A stretch of 64,000 nt of DNA, taken from positions 1,229,001-1,293,000 of the forward strand of contig NZ_CP061080.1 of the NCBI RefSeq assembly GCF_014495845.1, in the 5' to 3' direction. This DNA comes from Aquibium microcysteis. GTDB taxonomy: Bacteria; Pseudomonadota; Alphaproteobacteria; Rhizobiales; Rhizobiaceae. Made by a program: the position numbers and the translations under genes. Below the pieces are notes generated by a model. That model did no database searches. It had not been told where the DNA came from and saw only the letters and a list, made by a program, of their open reading frames with translations. The stretch's first letter is position 1. The number at the start of each line of letters is the position of its first letter. Below are positions 45,154 to 54,876 of the stretch, piece by piece.

Positions 45154-46176
45154 GTGAGCAATCAGGAAAAGACAACTGGGTGCGGGATCTACGTGAACAA
45201 GGTGTTCGCCGTCGCCCCCATGATGGACTGGACGGATCGCCACTGCCGGTTCTTTCACCGGCAGCTCTCCCGGCGGGCGCTGCTCTATACCGAGATGGTG
45301 GTGGCCGACGCGGTCATCCATGGCGACCGGTCGCGGCTGCTCGGCTTCGATCCGGCCGAACATCCCGTCGCGCTGCAGCTCGGCGGCAGCGATCCGGCGA
45401 AGCTCGCGCAGGCGGCCTCGATCGCGGCCGACTTCGGCTATGACGAGATCAACCTCAACGTCGGCTGCCCGTCCGACCGCGTCCAGTCGGGCACCTTCGG
45501 GGCCTGCCTGATGAAGACGCCGGCGCTGGTCGCCGACTGCGTCGACGCGATGAAGCAGGCCGTCGTGATTCCGGTAACGGTCAAATGCCGGCTCGGCGTG
45601 GACGATCAGGACATCGAGACCGCCCTGGACGAACTGGCGGACGGTGTCTTCGCCCGCGGCGCCGACGCCTTGTGGGTCCATGCGAGAAAAGCCTGGCTCG
45701 CGGGGCTGAGCCCGAAGGAAAACCGCGACATCCCGCCGCTCGACTATGACCGGGTGTACCGGCTGAAGGCACGTTATCCCAACTGGTCCATCGGCTTGAA
45801 CGGCGGAATCAATTCCCTGGATGAAGCGGCGACCCATCTCGGCCGTGTCGACGGCGTCATGCTCGGCCGCGCCGCCTATCACACGCCCGGATTGCTGGCC
45901 GGGGTCGACCGGCTGCTGACGCAGGGGCAGGAAGGCGAACCGACCTTGGTCGAGGTCGTCGAGGCCATGGCTGCCTATTGCGCGCGCCACATTGCTGCGG
46001 GCGGCCGGCTCTCCCACGTGACACGGCATATGGTCGGTCTCTTCCACGGCATGCCCGGCGCGCGGCGCTGGCGCCAGATTCTCTCCACCGAGGCGACCCG
46101 CCCCGGCGCCGGTCCCGAGGTGCTGTGCGAGGCCTTCGCTGCGGTCGCGGAGGGTCCGGTCCGGTCGGCCGCCTGA
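45154..46176 (+). CDS. dusA: tRNA-dihydrouridine synthase A
   Basis: FMN-dependent reduction of uridines (positions 20/20a) in tRNA. The protein has FAVAPMMDWTDRHCRFFHR at the N-terminus, INLNVGCPSDRVQSGTFGACLMK with the catalytic cysteine, VKCRLGVDD, ALWVHARKAWLAGLSPKENR and GLNGGI. The start is uncertain: GTG at 45154 has AGGA 7 bases upstream and gives 340 residues; a GTG at 45193 would start closer to the conserved core. Confidence 0.93.
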   Translation: MSNQEKTTGCGIYVNKVFAVAPMMDWTDRHCRFFHRQLSRRALLYTEMVVADAVIHGDRSRLLGFDPAEHPVALQLGGSDPAKLAQAASIAADFGYDEINLNVGCPSDRVQSGTFGACLMKTPALVADCVDAMKQAVVIPVTVKCRLGVDDQDIETALDELADGVFARGADALWVHARKAWLAGLSPKENRDIPPLDYDRVYRLKARYPNWSIGLNGGINSLDEAATHLGRVDGVMLGRAAYHTPGLLAGVDRLLTQGQEGEPTLVEVVEAMAAYCARHIAAGGRLSHVTRHMVGLFHGMPGARRWRQILSTEATRPGAGPEVLCEAFAAVAEGPVRSAA

Positions 46177-46310
46177 ACCCTTTTCGTCACCCTCACGGTT
46201 GAACATTCGTGGTCCAACCTTCCCGATCCGCGGGAGCGGGAACCGGACGTTAACGAAAGTCCGGCAACCCTGAGACGACCGGGGATACGGTGAGTCTGGA
46301 AGGGGATCGA

Positions 46311-48218
46311 ATGGCTTCGCTGAACACGAAGATCACGGGCGGCGTCGCGCTGTCGGGACTGTTGTGCGCCCTGACGGCGGGAACCGGCCTGTATGTCGCC
46401 AGCAATCTCGGCGCCGAACTGAACGGCGCCCTGCAGTCGGCCGAGGTGCTGCGCCACCACATGCAGGCGGACATGATGCACGACGCCTTGCGCGGCGACG
46501 TGGTTTCCGCCATCCAGGCATCCTCGATCAGCATCGGCTTCGACGCCAAGGAGATCAAGCAGGAGTTCCTCGATCATTCCGCGGCCTTCACGGAGGCAAT
46601 CGAGACCGCCCGCCGGCTCGCCAGGGATCCGGAAGCCATCGCCGCGCTCGATCAGGTCACCGAGCCGCTGAAGGCGTATCAGGAACTTGCGGCGAAGATC
46701 TTCGACGAGACCGGGCGTTCGAATTTCGGTGCGCAGGAAATGTATCCTGCCTTCAAGGCGCAGTTCGACACGCTCGAAGTGGCCATGGGCGAAGCCTATG
46801 ACAAGATCCAGGCGGCGGCGAACCGCGAGGCGCAGGCAGCCGTCGAGGGGTCGGTGCTCGGCCAGTACACCATGCTCGGCCTGCTCGCTCTCGGTGTGCT
46901 GCTGTGCGGCGCCATCGCGCTGACGTCGCGCCGGCAGGTGGTCAAGCCGCTGATGGACGTCACCGAGGTTCTCGATCGCCTGTCGAAGGGCGATCTGTCG
47001 GCGCAGCCTCCCAAGGCGGAGCGCAGCGACGAGATCGGCAGGATGAACCACGCGCTGGAGGCCTTCCACAAGGCCGTGGTGGCGCGCCAGGCCGAGCTTC
47101 AGGCCGCCGACCAGCGCGAGGCGCTGGAGGCGGAGCGGGCCCGCAACGAGCAGCTGCGCGCGGAGGCCGAGCAGGCGCAGACGCAGGTCGTCACCGCGAT
47201 CGCCAACGGGCTCGCCGGCCTGTCGCGCGGCGACTTCACCATACGGCTCGATCAGGCCTTCCCGACCTCCTACGAGAAGCTCCGCCACGACTTCAACGCC
47301 ACGGTCGGCTCCTTGTCGGAAACCATTTCGGCGATCCTCGTCTCCGTCGCCGCGATCCGCAGCAGCTCCGGCGAGATTTCCCGTGCCGCCGACGACCTGT
47401 CGCTGCGCACGCAGCAGCAGGCGAGCGGCCTCGAGGAAGCGGCGGCCGCCATCGGCGAGATCACCGAAACCGTGAACCGCACGTCGGCCGGCGCGCAGCA
47501 GGCGCATGATTCGGTGCGCAGCGCCACCGGCGAGGTCGACCGCAGCGGCGAGATCGTCCGTCAGGCGGTCGAAGCCATGAGCGGCATCGAGAAGTCGTCC
47601 GGTTCGATCGGCCAGATCATCGGCGTCATCGACGAGATCGCCTTCCAGACCAACCTGCTCGCGCTGAACGCCGGCGTCGAGGCGGCGCGGGCGGGCGAGG
47701 CGGGGCGCGGTTTCGCGGTCGTGGCCCAGGAAGTGCGCGCGCTCGCCCAGCGCTCGGCGGAGGCCGCCAAGGAGATCAAGTCGCTGATCTCGTCGTCGAC
47801 CGAACAGGTCAACCGCGGCGTCGACTTCGTCGGCGAGACCGGCCAGGCGCTGACGCGGATCGCCGAGCAGGTCCGCAAGGTCAACGGCATCGTCTCCGAC
47901 ATCGCCTCCTCGGCCCGCGAGCAGGCGAACGGTATCGGCGAGATCAACACCACCGTCGACCAGATGGACAAGGTCACCCAGCAGAACGCCGCCATGGTGG
48001 AGGAGACGACGGCCGCGAGCCACCAGCTCGCCCGCGAGGCCGAACAGCTCGCCGCGCTGGTGGGCAGGTTCAGGATTGCCGGGCAGGGGCAGGCGACGAC
48101 CGCCGCCTTCGCTCCGCGCGCGGTCCGGCCGGCCGTCAGCGTGTCCTACACCTCCGATGGCAATGCCGCCCGCAAGGTCCAGGTCGCGCAGGAAACGGAC
48201 GACTGGGAAGAGTTCTGA
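46311..48218 (+). CDS. methyl-accepting chemotaxis protein
   Basis: A 635-residue chemoreceptor. First helix at 6-28 ([20 protein letters not shown]), a periplasmic helical sensor to about 185, second helix near 187-208 ([17 protein letters not shown]), HAMP domain after it, coiled coil, and the signalling hairpin [34 protein letters not shown] (shown in parts by its family). The last five residues, DWEEF, resemble the CheR/CheB tether NWETF. GGAAGGGGA precedes the ATG; the GTG at 46290 has no such site. The ligand is unknown. A strong hairpin follows the gene. Confidence 0.93.
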   Translation: MASLNTKITGGVALSGLLCALTAGTGLYVASNLGAELNGALQSAEVLRHHMQADMMHDALRGDVVSAIQASSISIGFDAKEIKQEFLDHSAAFTEAIETARRLARDPEAIAALDQVTEPLKAYQELAAKIFDETGRSNFGAQEMYPAFKAQFDTLEVAMGEAYDKIQAAANREAQAAVEGSVLGQYTMLGLLALGVLLCGAIALTSRRQVVKPLMDVTEVLDRLSKGDLSAQPPKAERSDEIGRMNHALEAFHKAVVARQAELQAADQREALEAERARNEQLRAEAEQAQTQVVTAIANGLAGLSRGDFTIRLDQAFPTSYEKLRHDFNATVGSLSETISAILVSVAAIRSSSGEISRAADDLSLRTQQQASGLEEAAAAIGEITETVNRTSAGAQQAHDSVRSATGEVDRSGEIVRQAVEAMSGIEKSSGSIGQIIGVIDEIAFQTNLLALNAGVEAARAGEAGRGFAVVAQEVRALAQRSAEAAKEIKSLISSSTEQVNRGVDFVGETGQALTRIAEQVRKVNGIVSDIASSAREQANGIGEINTTVDQMDKVTQQNAAMVEETTAASHQLAREAEQLAALVGRFRIAGQGQATTAAFAPRAVRPAVSVSYTSDGNAARKVQVAQETDDWEEF

Positions 48219-48245
48219 CCGCTCCGGTCTCACCGGGACATGCCG

Positions 48246-48270
48246 ACGGCCGGGCGCTCCGCCCGGCCGT
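48246..48270 (+). terminator. hairpin after the chemoreceptor gene
   Basis: Perfect 11-bp stem ACGGCCGGGCG / CGCCCGGCCGT with a CTC loop, 28 bases after the stop. No T-tract, but stem strength and position support transcript termination or 3'-end protection. Confidence 0.6.
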
Positions 48271-48387
48271 TCCGCATTCGGGCACGCCGCGTCGGCCGCA
48301 GGGGTTCCCGATGATCCGCCGACCGCCGCCGCGCGTCGTTTACTTCTATGGGCCGATCCGCTAGCCAGCCGGCCGAGAGGATACCGC

Positions 48388-49221
48388 ATGCTTCCGACCG
48401 AGATGCCGCTGGGCGAGATCGCCAGTTTCGCCGCCGGCGTCGCCGTGGCGGGTGCCGTGTCCGGCGTGCTCGCAGGCGTGTTCGGCATCGGCGGCGGGGC
48501 GGTGATGGTCCCGGTCTTCTACCAGGCCATGACCGCGCTCGGGGTCGACGAAGCCGTGCGGATGCACGTCGCCGTGGCGTCCTCGCTCGCCATCATCATC
48601 CCCACCTCGCTGCGGTCGTTCCAGGGGCACCACGCCCGCGGCGTCGTCGACATGGCGTTGCTGCGCAGCTTCCTCGTGCCGGTGCCGCTCGGCGTGATCG
48701 CCGCCACGCTGATCGCCGCATCGATCTCCGGCGACGGATTGCGGCTGATCTTCGCGATCATCGCACTGGCCGTCGGCCTTCGCCTCGCCTTCAACCGGGA
48801 CTCCTGGCGGCTGGGGACGGAGATACCGAAAAACCCCTGGCGCGCGGCGATCGGCTTCGTCATCGGACTGCTTTCGGCGCTGATGGGGATCGGCGGCGGG
48901 GTGATGAACAACACCTTCATGACGCTGTTCGGCCGGCCGATGCACCAGGCGGTCGCGACGTCGGCCGGCGTCGGCGTCCTGATCGCCATTCCCGGGACGA
49001 TCGGCTACGTCTGGGCCGGCTGGGGCGATCCGCGGCTGCCGGTGGCCTCGACCGGCTACGTCAACTGGATCGCGGTGGCGCTGATCCTGCCGATCACGCT
49101 GCTGGTGACGCCCTTCGGCGTCAAGCTCGCCCATGCCATGAAGAAGCGGCACCTGGAAATCGCCTTCGGCGCGTTCCTGCTCTTCGTCTCCGCCCGGTTC
49201 TTCTGGAGCCTCTACGGCTGA
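48388..49221 (+). CDS. TauE/SafE-family anion exporter
   Basis: A 277-residue integral membrane protein with eight hydrophobic segments and the two repeated glycine-rich motifs of the family, VFGIGGGAVMVPVFY and SALMGIGGGVMNNTF. Such proteins move sulfite, sulfoacetate or related organosulfur anions; the substrate here cannot be fixed. The ATG gives MLPTEMPLGEIA just before the first helix. Monocistronic, convergent with the retropepsin-like gene. Confidence 0.9.
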   Translation: MLPTEMPLGEIASFAAGVAVAGAVSGVLAGVFGIGGGAVMVPVFYQAMTALGVDEAVRMHVAVASSLAIIIPTSLRSFQGHHARGVVDMALLRSFLVPVPLGVIAATLIAASISGDGLRLIFAIIALAVGLRLAFNRDSWRLGTEIPKNPWRAAIGFVIGLLSALMGIGGGVMNNTFMTLFGRPMHQAVATSAGVGVLIAIPGTIGYVWAGWGDPRLPVASTGYVNWIAVALILPITLLVTPFGVKLAHAMKKRHLEIAFGAFLLFVSARFFWSLYG

Positions 49222-49228
49222 TCGGCGG

Positions 49229-49930
49229 TCAGTCGCGCAGGATCATCACGTCGCGGCGCATGTCGAAGCCGGACAGCGAGCCGATGAAGTTCATGCCGAG
49301 CAGGCTCTGGCCGAGCGCGCCCGGCGCGGCGACGAGCACCGGCAGCCTGCGCCGCACGATCGGGCCGACGCCGATCTCGTCGACGGTGGCGCGCGCCGCC
49401 CGCGCCACGCCGTTGGCCGTCGAGATCGGGATGGCGTAGTCGAGGGCCTGCGGATCGATGCCGACGCGCCGCGCATCCTCGGCCGACAGCACGGTCGACG
49501 TGGCGCCGGTATCGACGATGAAGTCGACCGGGACGCCGTCGACGACGGCCCTCGCGCCGAAATGGCCGTTGGCGAGCATGTCGAGGCGCACCGCCGCGCC
49601 GTCCTCGCCGAAGCTCATCGACAGCGGGCTGCCGGGCACGAGGCCGGCCGTGACGCGGTGCGCGACATCCTGGATCTCGTAGCGGTACTGGTAGCCGCCG
49701 ACGAGCACGAGCAGCACCGCCAGCCATCCGGCAGCCATCTTCAAGCCGCTGCCCCAGGCGGTCCGCGAATAGACGATGCCCGAGCCGACCAGCAGGGCGA
49801 TGGCGCCGAGCTGGATCAGCCCGGCGAAGGCGTCGCTGTCCAGCCCCGCCACCGTGCCCGCGTCATGATTGACCACCAGCAGCACCAGCCCGCCGGCGAG
49901 GATGATCATGGCGATCCAGAAGAGCTTCAC
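49229..49930 (-). CDS. membrane-anchored retropepsin-like aspartic protease (clan AA, TIGR02281-type)
   Basis: A 233-residue protein. Three hydrophobic segments occupy residues 1-90, and the C-terminal domain carries the single aspartic-protease motif VDFIVDTGATSTVL followed by AIPISTANGVARAA and the closing LLGMNFIGSLSGFDM. One D-T-G per chain means it must dimerise, as retroviral proteases do. The start is a GTG that overlaps the stop of the DUF1289 gene. Periplasmic face likely; substrates unknown. Confidence 0.9.
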   Translation of the reverse strand: MKLFWIAMIILAGGLVLLVVNHDAGTVAGLDSDAFAGLIQLGAIALLVGSGIVYSRTAWGSGLKMAAGWLAVLLVLVGGYQYRYEIQDVAHRVTAGLVPGSPLSMSFGEDGAAVRLDMLANGHFGARAVVDGVPVDFIVDTGATSTVLSAEDARRVGIDPQALDYAIPISTANGVARAARATVDEIGVGPIVRRRLPVLVAAPGALGQSLLGMNFIGSLSGFDMRRDVMILRD

Positions 49931-50169
49931 CGGTCAGGCTCCGCCGTTCCGCGTTCCCGCGCCATCCGCGCCCGCCTCGTCTCGCGGCGCGGCCGGCGCT
50001 CCACCGTTTCCAGCCGCGCGGGAAGCTCGGCCATCACCGTGCGCCGTTCGGCCGGCGTCATGACGATCCACCGGCCGATCTCCGCCTGCGTGCGGCCGCA
50101 GCCGAAGCAGTAGCCGGTGGTCCGGTCGATCGAGCAGACGAGGATGCAGGGAGATTCGATCGCGTTCAT
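49927..50169 (-). CDS. DUF1289 family small cysteine-motif protein
   Basis: An 80-residue protein beginning SPCILVCSIDRTTGYCFGCG, the C-x3-C...C-x2-C pattern of DUF1289, which probably binds zinc or an iron-sulfur cluster, followed by EIGRWIVMTPAERR. The basic C-terminal tail (RRPRRETRRARMARER) is unusual in density. Translationally coupled to the protease gene downstream. Function unknown. Confidence 0.9.
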   Translation of the reverse strand: MNAIESPCILVCSIDRTTGYCFGCGRTQAEIGRWIVMTPAERRTVMAELPARLETVERRPRRETRRARMARERGTAEPDR

Positions 50170-50338
50170 GTCGTCCTTCCGGCCACGGCTTCAGATGGTG
50201 AAAGCCGGTCTCCCGCGCAAGGGACGGATGCCCGCGGCCTCATGACGAGATCGTAACCGTTGTGGCGGCCGCCGCATCGGTCTATTTCCGCCCACGAATG
50301 GCCTGCGCTGCGGGCGAGCTCCTCGAACGGATGATGCG

Positions 50339-51328
50339 ATGACCACCGGACTGCCCTTCGACGACTACCGCGCGCTTCTGGCGCGGCTTCCGGAACCCGA
50401 CGAGGCCGCCGGCGCGGCCGCGCGCCGGCGTCTTGCGCGCATCGCCCCGGACACCGGGCTCGGCCTGCTGGGCGACCTCGCCGTCTGGCTGGCCGACTGG
50501 AGCGGCCGCACCCCGCCGTCGGTCAATCGGCCGCAGCTCGTCGTCTTCGCCGGCAACCATGGCGTGGCGCGGCACGGCGCGACGCTGCGGCCGGCCTCGG
50601 CCACCGCGGCGATCGTCGAGCACTGTGCGGCCGGCGGCATGCCGGTGAACCAGATCTGCGTGGCCAACGACGTCGGGCTGAAGGTTTACGACCTCGCCCT
50701 CGACATGCCCACGGGCGACATCAGCACCGGGCCGGCGCTGGACGAGCGCGGCTGTGCGGCCACCATGGCCTTCGGCATGGAGGCGACCGCGGGCGGTACC
50801 GATCTCCTGTGCATCGGCTCGGTCGGCGTCGGCGGCGAGATCGCGGCAACCGCGGTTCTCGCCGCGACGGCGGGCGGCACGGCCGCCGACTGGACCGCAG
50901 GCACGGACGCGCTGGCCGGCGAACGCGCGGCTTTGGCGGCGAGGGCGCTGGCTGCGCATCGCGGCCACCTCGCCGACCCGATGGAGACCCTTCGGCGCCT
51001 CGGCGGACGCGAGATCGCGGCCATCGTCGGCGCCATTCTGGCCGCGCGGGTGCAGAAGATTCCCGTCCTTCTCGACGGCGACCAGGCGCTCGCGGCCGCA
51101 AGCCTCCTGCATGCGGCCAACCCCGCCGCGCTCGCTCACTGCCGTCTGGCGGCGCGGCCGGCGGATGCGGCCCTCGCCCGGGCGGCCGACAGGCTCGGCC
51201 TGCGCACCGTGCTCTCGCTCGACGTCGATCTCGGGGAGGGGGCGGCGGCCGCGCTCGCAGTGGCCACCGTGCGGGCCGCCGCACTGTGCCTCGCCGGAGT
51301 CCAGCCGCTGCCGGTCCCGCTTCAGTAG
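50339..51328 (+). CDS. cobT: nicotinate-nucleotide:dimethylbenzimidazole phosphoribosyltransferase
   Basis: Makes alpha-ribazole phosphate for the lower ligand of cobalamin. The 329-residue protein shows LVVFAGNHGVARHG, GGMPVNQICVANDVGLKVYDL, DISTGPAL, GGTDLLCIGSVGVGG and the region of the catalytic glutamate (DVDLGEGAAAALA). No other cob genes are nearby and I see no cobalamin riboswitch in the 169 bases upstream. It is convergent with a histidine kinase gene. Confidence 0.92.
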   Translation: MTTGLPFDDYRALLARLPEPDEAAGAAARRRLARIAPDTGLGLLGDLAVWLADWSGRTPPSVNRPQLVVFAGNHGVARHGATLRPASATAAIVEHCAAGGMPVNQICVANDVGLKVYDLALDMPTGDISTGPALDERGCAATMAFGMEATAGGTDLLCIGSVGVGGEIAATAVLAATAGGTAADWTAGTDALAGERAALAARALAAHRGHLADPMETLRRLGGREIAAIVGAILAARVQKIPVLLDGDQALAAASLLHAANPAALAHCRLAARPADAALARAADRLGLRTVLSLDVDLGEGAAAALAVATVRAAALCLAGVQPLPVPLQ

Positions 51329-51347
51329 CCGCAGCGGCGCCGGTCCC

Positions 51348-52862
51348 TCAGCCCGCCGCGGCGAGCTTGACGGGAACCACGGGCGCGCGGGCGGGTTCGA
51401 GCACCCTCGAAGCCGGGAAGATCGCGAAGGCTTCCGTGCCCTCGCGCAGCTTGGATCGGAGATCGAACTTCCCGCCATGCAGGTCGATCAGCCCCTGGAC
51501 GATCGGCAGTCCGAGCCCGGTGCCCTGTTCGGCGCTCTTGATGGCGATCGAACCCTGGCCGAAGGCCGACAGGACGACCGGGATCTCGTCGGCGGGGATG
51601 CCCGGCCCGTTGTCCTTGACCGAAACATACTGGCCGCCGCCCGCCGTCCATCCCACGCACACCCGCACGGAGCCTCCCGTGGGCGCGAATTTCAGCGCAT
51701 TCGACAGGAGATTGAGCGTGATCTGGCGCACCGCGCGCTCGTCGGCCAGCAGCGGCGGCAGGTCGGGCTCGAAATCCTGCGTGACGTGGATGTCCTTGTT
51801 GCGGGCGCGCAGCGCCACCAGGTGGCAGCATTCCTCGACCACGTCGGCGAGCAGCATCGGCGCCGCGTTGATCTGGTAGCGCCCGGCCTCGATCCGCGAG
51901 ATGTCGAGGATCTCGTTGATCAGGTCGAGCAGGTGCTTGCCGGATGCGTGGATGTCGCGCGCATAGTCCTTGTAGGTGGCGTTCTGCATCGGTCCCAGCA
52001 CCTCGTCCGCCATGACCTCCGAGAAGCCGAGGATGGCGTTGAGCGGCGTCCTGAGCTCGTGGCTCATCGAGGCGAGGAAGCGGGACTTGGCGAGGTTGGC
52101 CTCCTCCGCACGGCGGCGGGCTTCGTCGGAAATCGCGTTGGCCGTTTCGAGTTCGGCGATCAGTCCGTCCTTTTCGGTGCGGAAGGACAGCAGCATGATC
52201 GTGGAACGGTGCAGGTGGGACGAAACATAGGCGAAGAAGGGCAGCGAGGCGGCGAGCAGGCCGGCCATCACGATCTGGCCCGGTTCGCCCAGCCGCACCG
52301 CGAGGAACAGCGACACCATCACGGGCACGGCGAAGGTGGCCAGCAGCGCCCCGCGCAGCGAATAGGCCAGGATCGCGGTCGCGGCGATGGCGAGCAGCAG
52401 GATCACCGCCTGGATGATGGGGAACTGATCGATCTGGCAGGTTTCGCAGTCGAGACTGGCGAACCAGGCCCAGCACAGTCCGGTCGCCGCGTGCAGCGCC
52501 AGGAAGCGGCGGCGCACGGAGGTCTCGTCCGGTTCGGCCGCTCGGCCCACGTGATGCGCATAGGCGGCCAGCCCCGCGTAGATCAGGGCCGCGGTGGTCG
52601 CCCAGACGATGACGGTGACGCCCATTCCCGCGAAGAGCCCGCCGAGCGCGACCGCGACCGTGAACAGCGGCACCACCACGGCGCCGCCCGTCAGCGCTCG
52701 GGCGTGCAGCCGCAGCATCTCGCGGTCGAAGACGGGATTGCCGGGCTGCTGTGCCAGCCGGTCGCGCGCTTCGCGCACGGTGCGCGACACGTCCGGATTG
52801 CGACGCGTCTTCGTGCGGTCCACGATGTTCTTGTCCGCCGAGGTGGAGCGTCTGGGAGCCAT
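51348..52862 (-). CDS. membrane sensor histidine kinase, PleC/DivJ/PdhS-like core
   Basis: A 504-residue kinase. Six hydrophobic segments between residues 55 and 215 form a membrane sensor without extended periplasmic domain. The HisKA box is FLASMSHELRTPLNAILGFS, with the LGFSEVM continuation typical of cell-cycle kinases of the alphaproteobacteria. The ATPase domain has N box LNLLSNALKFAP, G1 VKDNGPGIPADE, and G2 GTGLGLPIVQGL. A coiled linker lies between sensor and kinase. No response-regulator gene is adjacent, so it is an orphan kinase; the input is unknown. Confidence 0.92.
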   Translation of the reverse strand: MAPRRSTSADKNIVDRTKTRRNPDVSRTVREARDRLAQQPGNPVFDREMLRLHARALTGGAVVVPLFTVAVALGGLFAGMGVTVIVWATTAALIYAGLAAYAHHVGRAAEPDETSVRRRFLALHAATGLCWAWFASLDCETCQIDQFPIIQAVILLLAIAATAILAYSLRGALLATFAVPVMVSLFLAVRLGEPGQIVMAGLLAASLPFFAYVSSHLHRSTIMLLSFRTEKDGLIAELETANAISDEARRRAEEANLAKSRFLASMSHELRTPLNAILGFSEVMADEVLGPMQNATYKDYARDIHASGKHLLDLINEILDISRIEAGRYQINAAPMLLADVVEECCHLVALRARNKDIHVTQDFEPDLPPLLADERAVRQITLNLLSNALKFAPTGGSVRVCVGWTAGGGQYVSVKDNGPGIPADEIPVVLSAFGQGSIAIKSAEQGTGLGLPIVQGLIDLHGGKFDLRSKLREGTEAFAIFPASRVLEPARAPVVPVKLAAAG

Positions 52863-52986
52863 CCGGGCCGGGAGCGCGTTGGAGCAAAAGGTTCGGGTGG
52901 AAAATTACTTCCGATTGGTTAAGAGACCCTTCAGGCGACCCCTCGTCGAAGCGCTCGGCGACCGCCTGCCAACCGGGAGGACGATC

Positions 52987-53598
52987 ATGAAGCTGTTCGA
53001 CGGCGGCAAGGCGCCCAATCCGCGCCGGGTGCGCATCTTCCTGGCGGAGAAGGGCATCGAGGTCCCGCTCGTGCCGGTCGACATGACGGCGCTCGGTCAT
53101 CGCGATCCCGAGATCACCCGCCGAAATCCGCTGCAGCGGCTGCCGGTTCTCGAGCTCGACGACGGCACGATCCTGACGGAGTCGGTCGCCATCTGCCGCT
53201 ATTTCGAGGAACTCTATCCGCAGCCGCCGTTGTTCGGCACCGGGGCGCTCGGGCGGGCGCAGGTCGAGATGTGGCAGCGTCGCATGGAGCTGAACTTCCT
53301 CGGCACCGTCGGCAACGCCTTCCGCCACATCCATCCGGCGATGAAGGAATGGGAAGTGCCGCAGGTGCCCGAATGGGGAGAGGCCAACAAGCCGCGCGCC
53401 GTCGAGTTCCTGCGCATCCTCGACCGCGAACTGGCCGACCGCGAGTTCGTCGCCGGCGACGCGTTCTCCATCGCCGATATCACCGGCATGATCGGCGTCG
53501 ACTTCATGAAGCCTGCGCGCATCGCCATGCCCGACGACCTCACCCATGTCAGGCGCTGGTACGCTGCCGTCTCGGCGCGGCCGAGCGCCGGCGCCTGA
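52987..53598 (+). CDS. glutathione S-transferase family protein
   Basis: A 203-residue GST. The thioredoxin-like N-terminal domain is APNPRRVRIFLAEKGIEVPL, RLPVLELDDGTIL and the glutathione-binding ESVAICRYFEE (Ser in E-S). The helical C-terminal domain includes the N-capping FSIADITGMIGVDF. GGGAGG precedes the ATG. It likely conjugates or reduces small electrophiles; the substrate is unknown. The UDG-like gene follows after 8 bases. Confidence 0.9.
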   Translation: MKLFDGGKAPNPRRVRIFLAEKGIEVPLVPVDMTALGHRDPEITRRNPLQRLPVLELDDGTILTESVAICRYFEELYPQPPLFGTGALGRAQVEMWQRRMELNFLGTVGNAFRHIHPAMKEWEVPQVPEWGEANKPRAVEFLRILDRELADREFVAGDAFSIADITGMIGVDFMKPARIAMPDDLTHVRRWYAAVSARPSAGA

Positions 53599-53606
53599 CC
53601 GGAACA

Positions 53607-54233
53607 TTGAACGCGGGCTTGGACGAACGCGTCGCGGCAATCCGCGCCTGCCGGATCTGCCGCGACGCACCCCTGGCGCAGCCCCTGCCGCACGAGCCGC
53701 GCCCGGTCGTGGTGGCGTCGTCCACCGCGCGGGTGCTGATTGCCGGGCAGGCGCCGGGGCTGCGCGTTCACCAGTCCGGCATCCCCTTCGACGATCGGTC
53801 CGGCGACCGGCTGCGCGACTGGCTCGGCGTCACGCGCGAGACCTTCTACGACCCCGGCAACTTCGCCATCGTGCCGATGGGCTTCTGCTTCCCGGGATAT
53901 GACGCGAAGGGATCGGACCTGCCGCCGCGCCGCGAATGCGCGCCGGCCTGGCGCGCGTCGCTCCTGGCGGCGATGACGCAGGTCGAACTCGTGCTGACGA
54001 TCGGCCAGTATGCGCAGGCTTGGCATCTCGGCGGCGCACGTGCGGCGTCGCTGACGCAGACGGTCGCCGGCTGGCGGACGATCTTCGAGACGCCAGGACA
54101 GCCGCGGCAACTGCCCCTGCCGCACCCCTCCTGGCGCAACAGCGGCTGGCTCCGTCGGAATCCCTGGTTCGAGGCAGAACTGCTGCCGGTGCTGCGGCAT
54201 GAAATCGCCATCCGCATCCGGCCGCAGACTTAG
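53607..54233 (+). CDS. uracil-DNA glycosylase family protein
   Basis: A 208-residue protein of the UDG-like superfamily. Motif 1 reads RVLIAGQAPGLRVH, with the substrate-contact segment GIPFDDRSGDRLRDWLG, NFAIVPMGFCFPG, ELVLTIGQYAQ, and motif 2 LPHPSWRNSGWL. The cysteine pair CRICRDA near the N-terminus hints at metal binding, but only two obvious further cysteines are seen. The TTG start at 53607 is chosen because no ATG or GTG lies before the conserved part; confidence in the exact start is low. Confidence 0.82.
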   Translation: MNAGLDERVAAIRACRICRDAPLAQPLPHEPRPVVVASSTARVLIAGQAPGLRVHQSGIPFDDRSGDRLRDWLGVTRETFYDPGNFAIVPMGFCFPGYDAKGSDLPPRRECAPAWRASLLAAMTQVELVLTIGQYAQAWHLGGARAASLTQTVAGWRTIFETPGQPRQLPLPHPSWRNSGWLRRNPWFEAELLPVLRHEIAIRIRPQT

Positions 54234-54330
54234 CACGCGTGAAGCCGGCCCAAGCTTTGCGGGAGAAAATGTTTCTTGCAGCCTGCCGGCTTGCCGCTAG
54301 ATTCCGCAAAACCGTTCCGGAGCCCGCCTG

Positions 54331-54825
54331 ATGGACCGCCTCGACAAGAAGATCCTGCGCCTGCTGCAGGAAGACGCCACGCTCGCCGTCGCCGACGTCG
54401 CCAAGAAGGTGGGGCTGTCGACGACGCCGTGCTGGCGGCGCATCCAGAAGCTGGAGGAGGAGGGCGTCATCCAGCGCCGGGTGGCGGTCCTGAATCCCGA
54501 GAAGGTCAACACGAGGGTCAACGTCTTCATCTCCATCCGCACCAGTTCCCACAGCCTGGAGTGGCTGAAGCGTTTTTCGGAGGTGGTTCAGGAGTTTCCC
54601 GAGGTGGTCGAATTCTACCGCATGAGCGGCGACGTCGACTACCTGATCCGCGTCGTCGTGCCCGACATCGCCGCCTATGATGCCTTCTACAAGAAGCTGA
54701 TCGCCAGGATCGAGATCCGCGACGTGTCGTCCGCCTTCGCCATGGAGCAGATCAAGTACACCACGCAGCTTCCACTCGACTACATGGTGCTCGACAAGGA
54801 CGGCAGTGCCGGTGCAGGAAGCTGA
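54331..54825 (+). CDS. Lrp/AsnC-family transcriptional regulator
   Basis: A 164-residue Lrp-type regulator. Helix-turn-helix: LDKKILRLLQEDATLAVADV with KKVGLSTTPCWRRIQKLE; the RAM ligand domain follows, with VEFYRMSGDVDYLIRVVV and the closing SSFAM-like segment. It probably responds to an amino acid. The 97-bp upstream region is AT-richer than its surroundings (GAAAATGTTTCTTG), as expected for an autoregulatory site. Confidence 0.92.
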   Translation: MDRLDKKILRLLQEDATLAVADVAKKVGLSTTPCWRRIQKLEEEGVIQRRVAVLNPEKVNTRVNVFISIRTSSHSLEWLKRFSEVVQEFPEVVEFYRMSGDVDYLIRVVVPDIAAYDAFYKKLIARIEIRDVSSAFAMEQIKYTTQLPLDYMVLDKDGSAGAGS

Positions 54826-54876
54826 CCGGACGGTGCACCGGCGGGCCGGAGCGCAACGGACGGAGGGGGAAGAGGT

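Noticed and set aside
48311-48364. 17-codon frame (MIRRPPPRVVYFYGPIR) before the TauE-like gene
   Set aside because: No ribosome-binding site and no other evidence; likely chance.
45975-48488. 837-codon open frame on the minus strand opposite the chemoreceptor gene
   Set aside because: It mirrors the codon pattern of the real gene, has low-complexity Arg/Gly/His/Asp-rich composition and no recognisable domain; a GC-rich antisense shadow.
50170-50338. Cobalamin riboswitch upstream of cobT
   Set aside because: No B12-box-like sequence or matching conserved stems; the gap is short.
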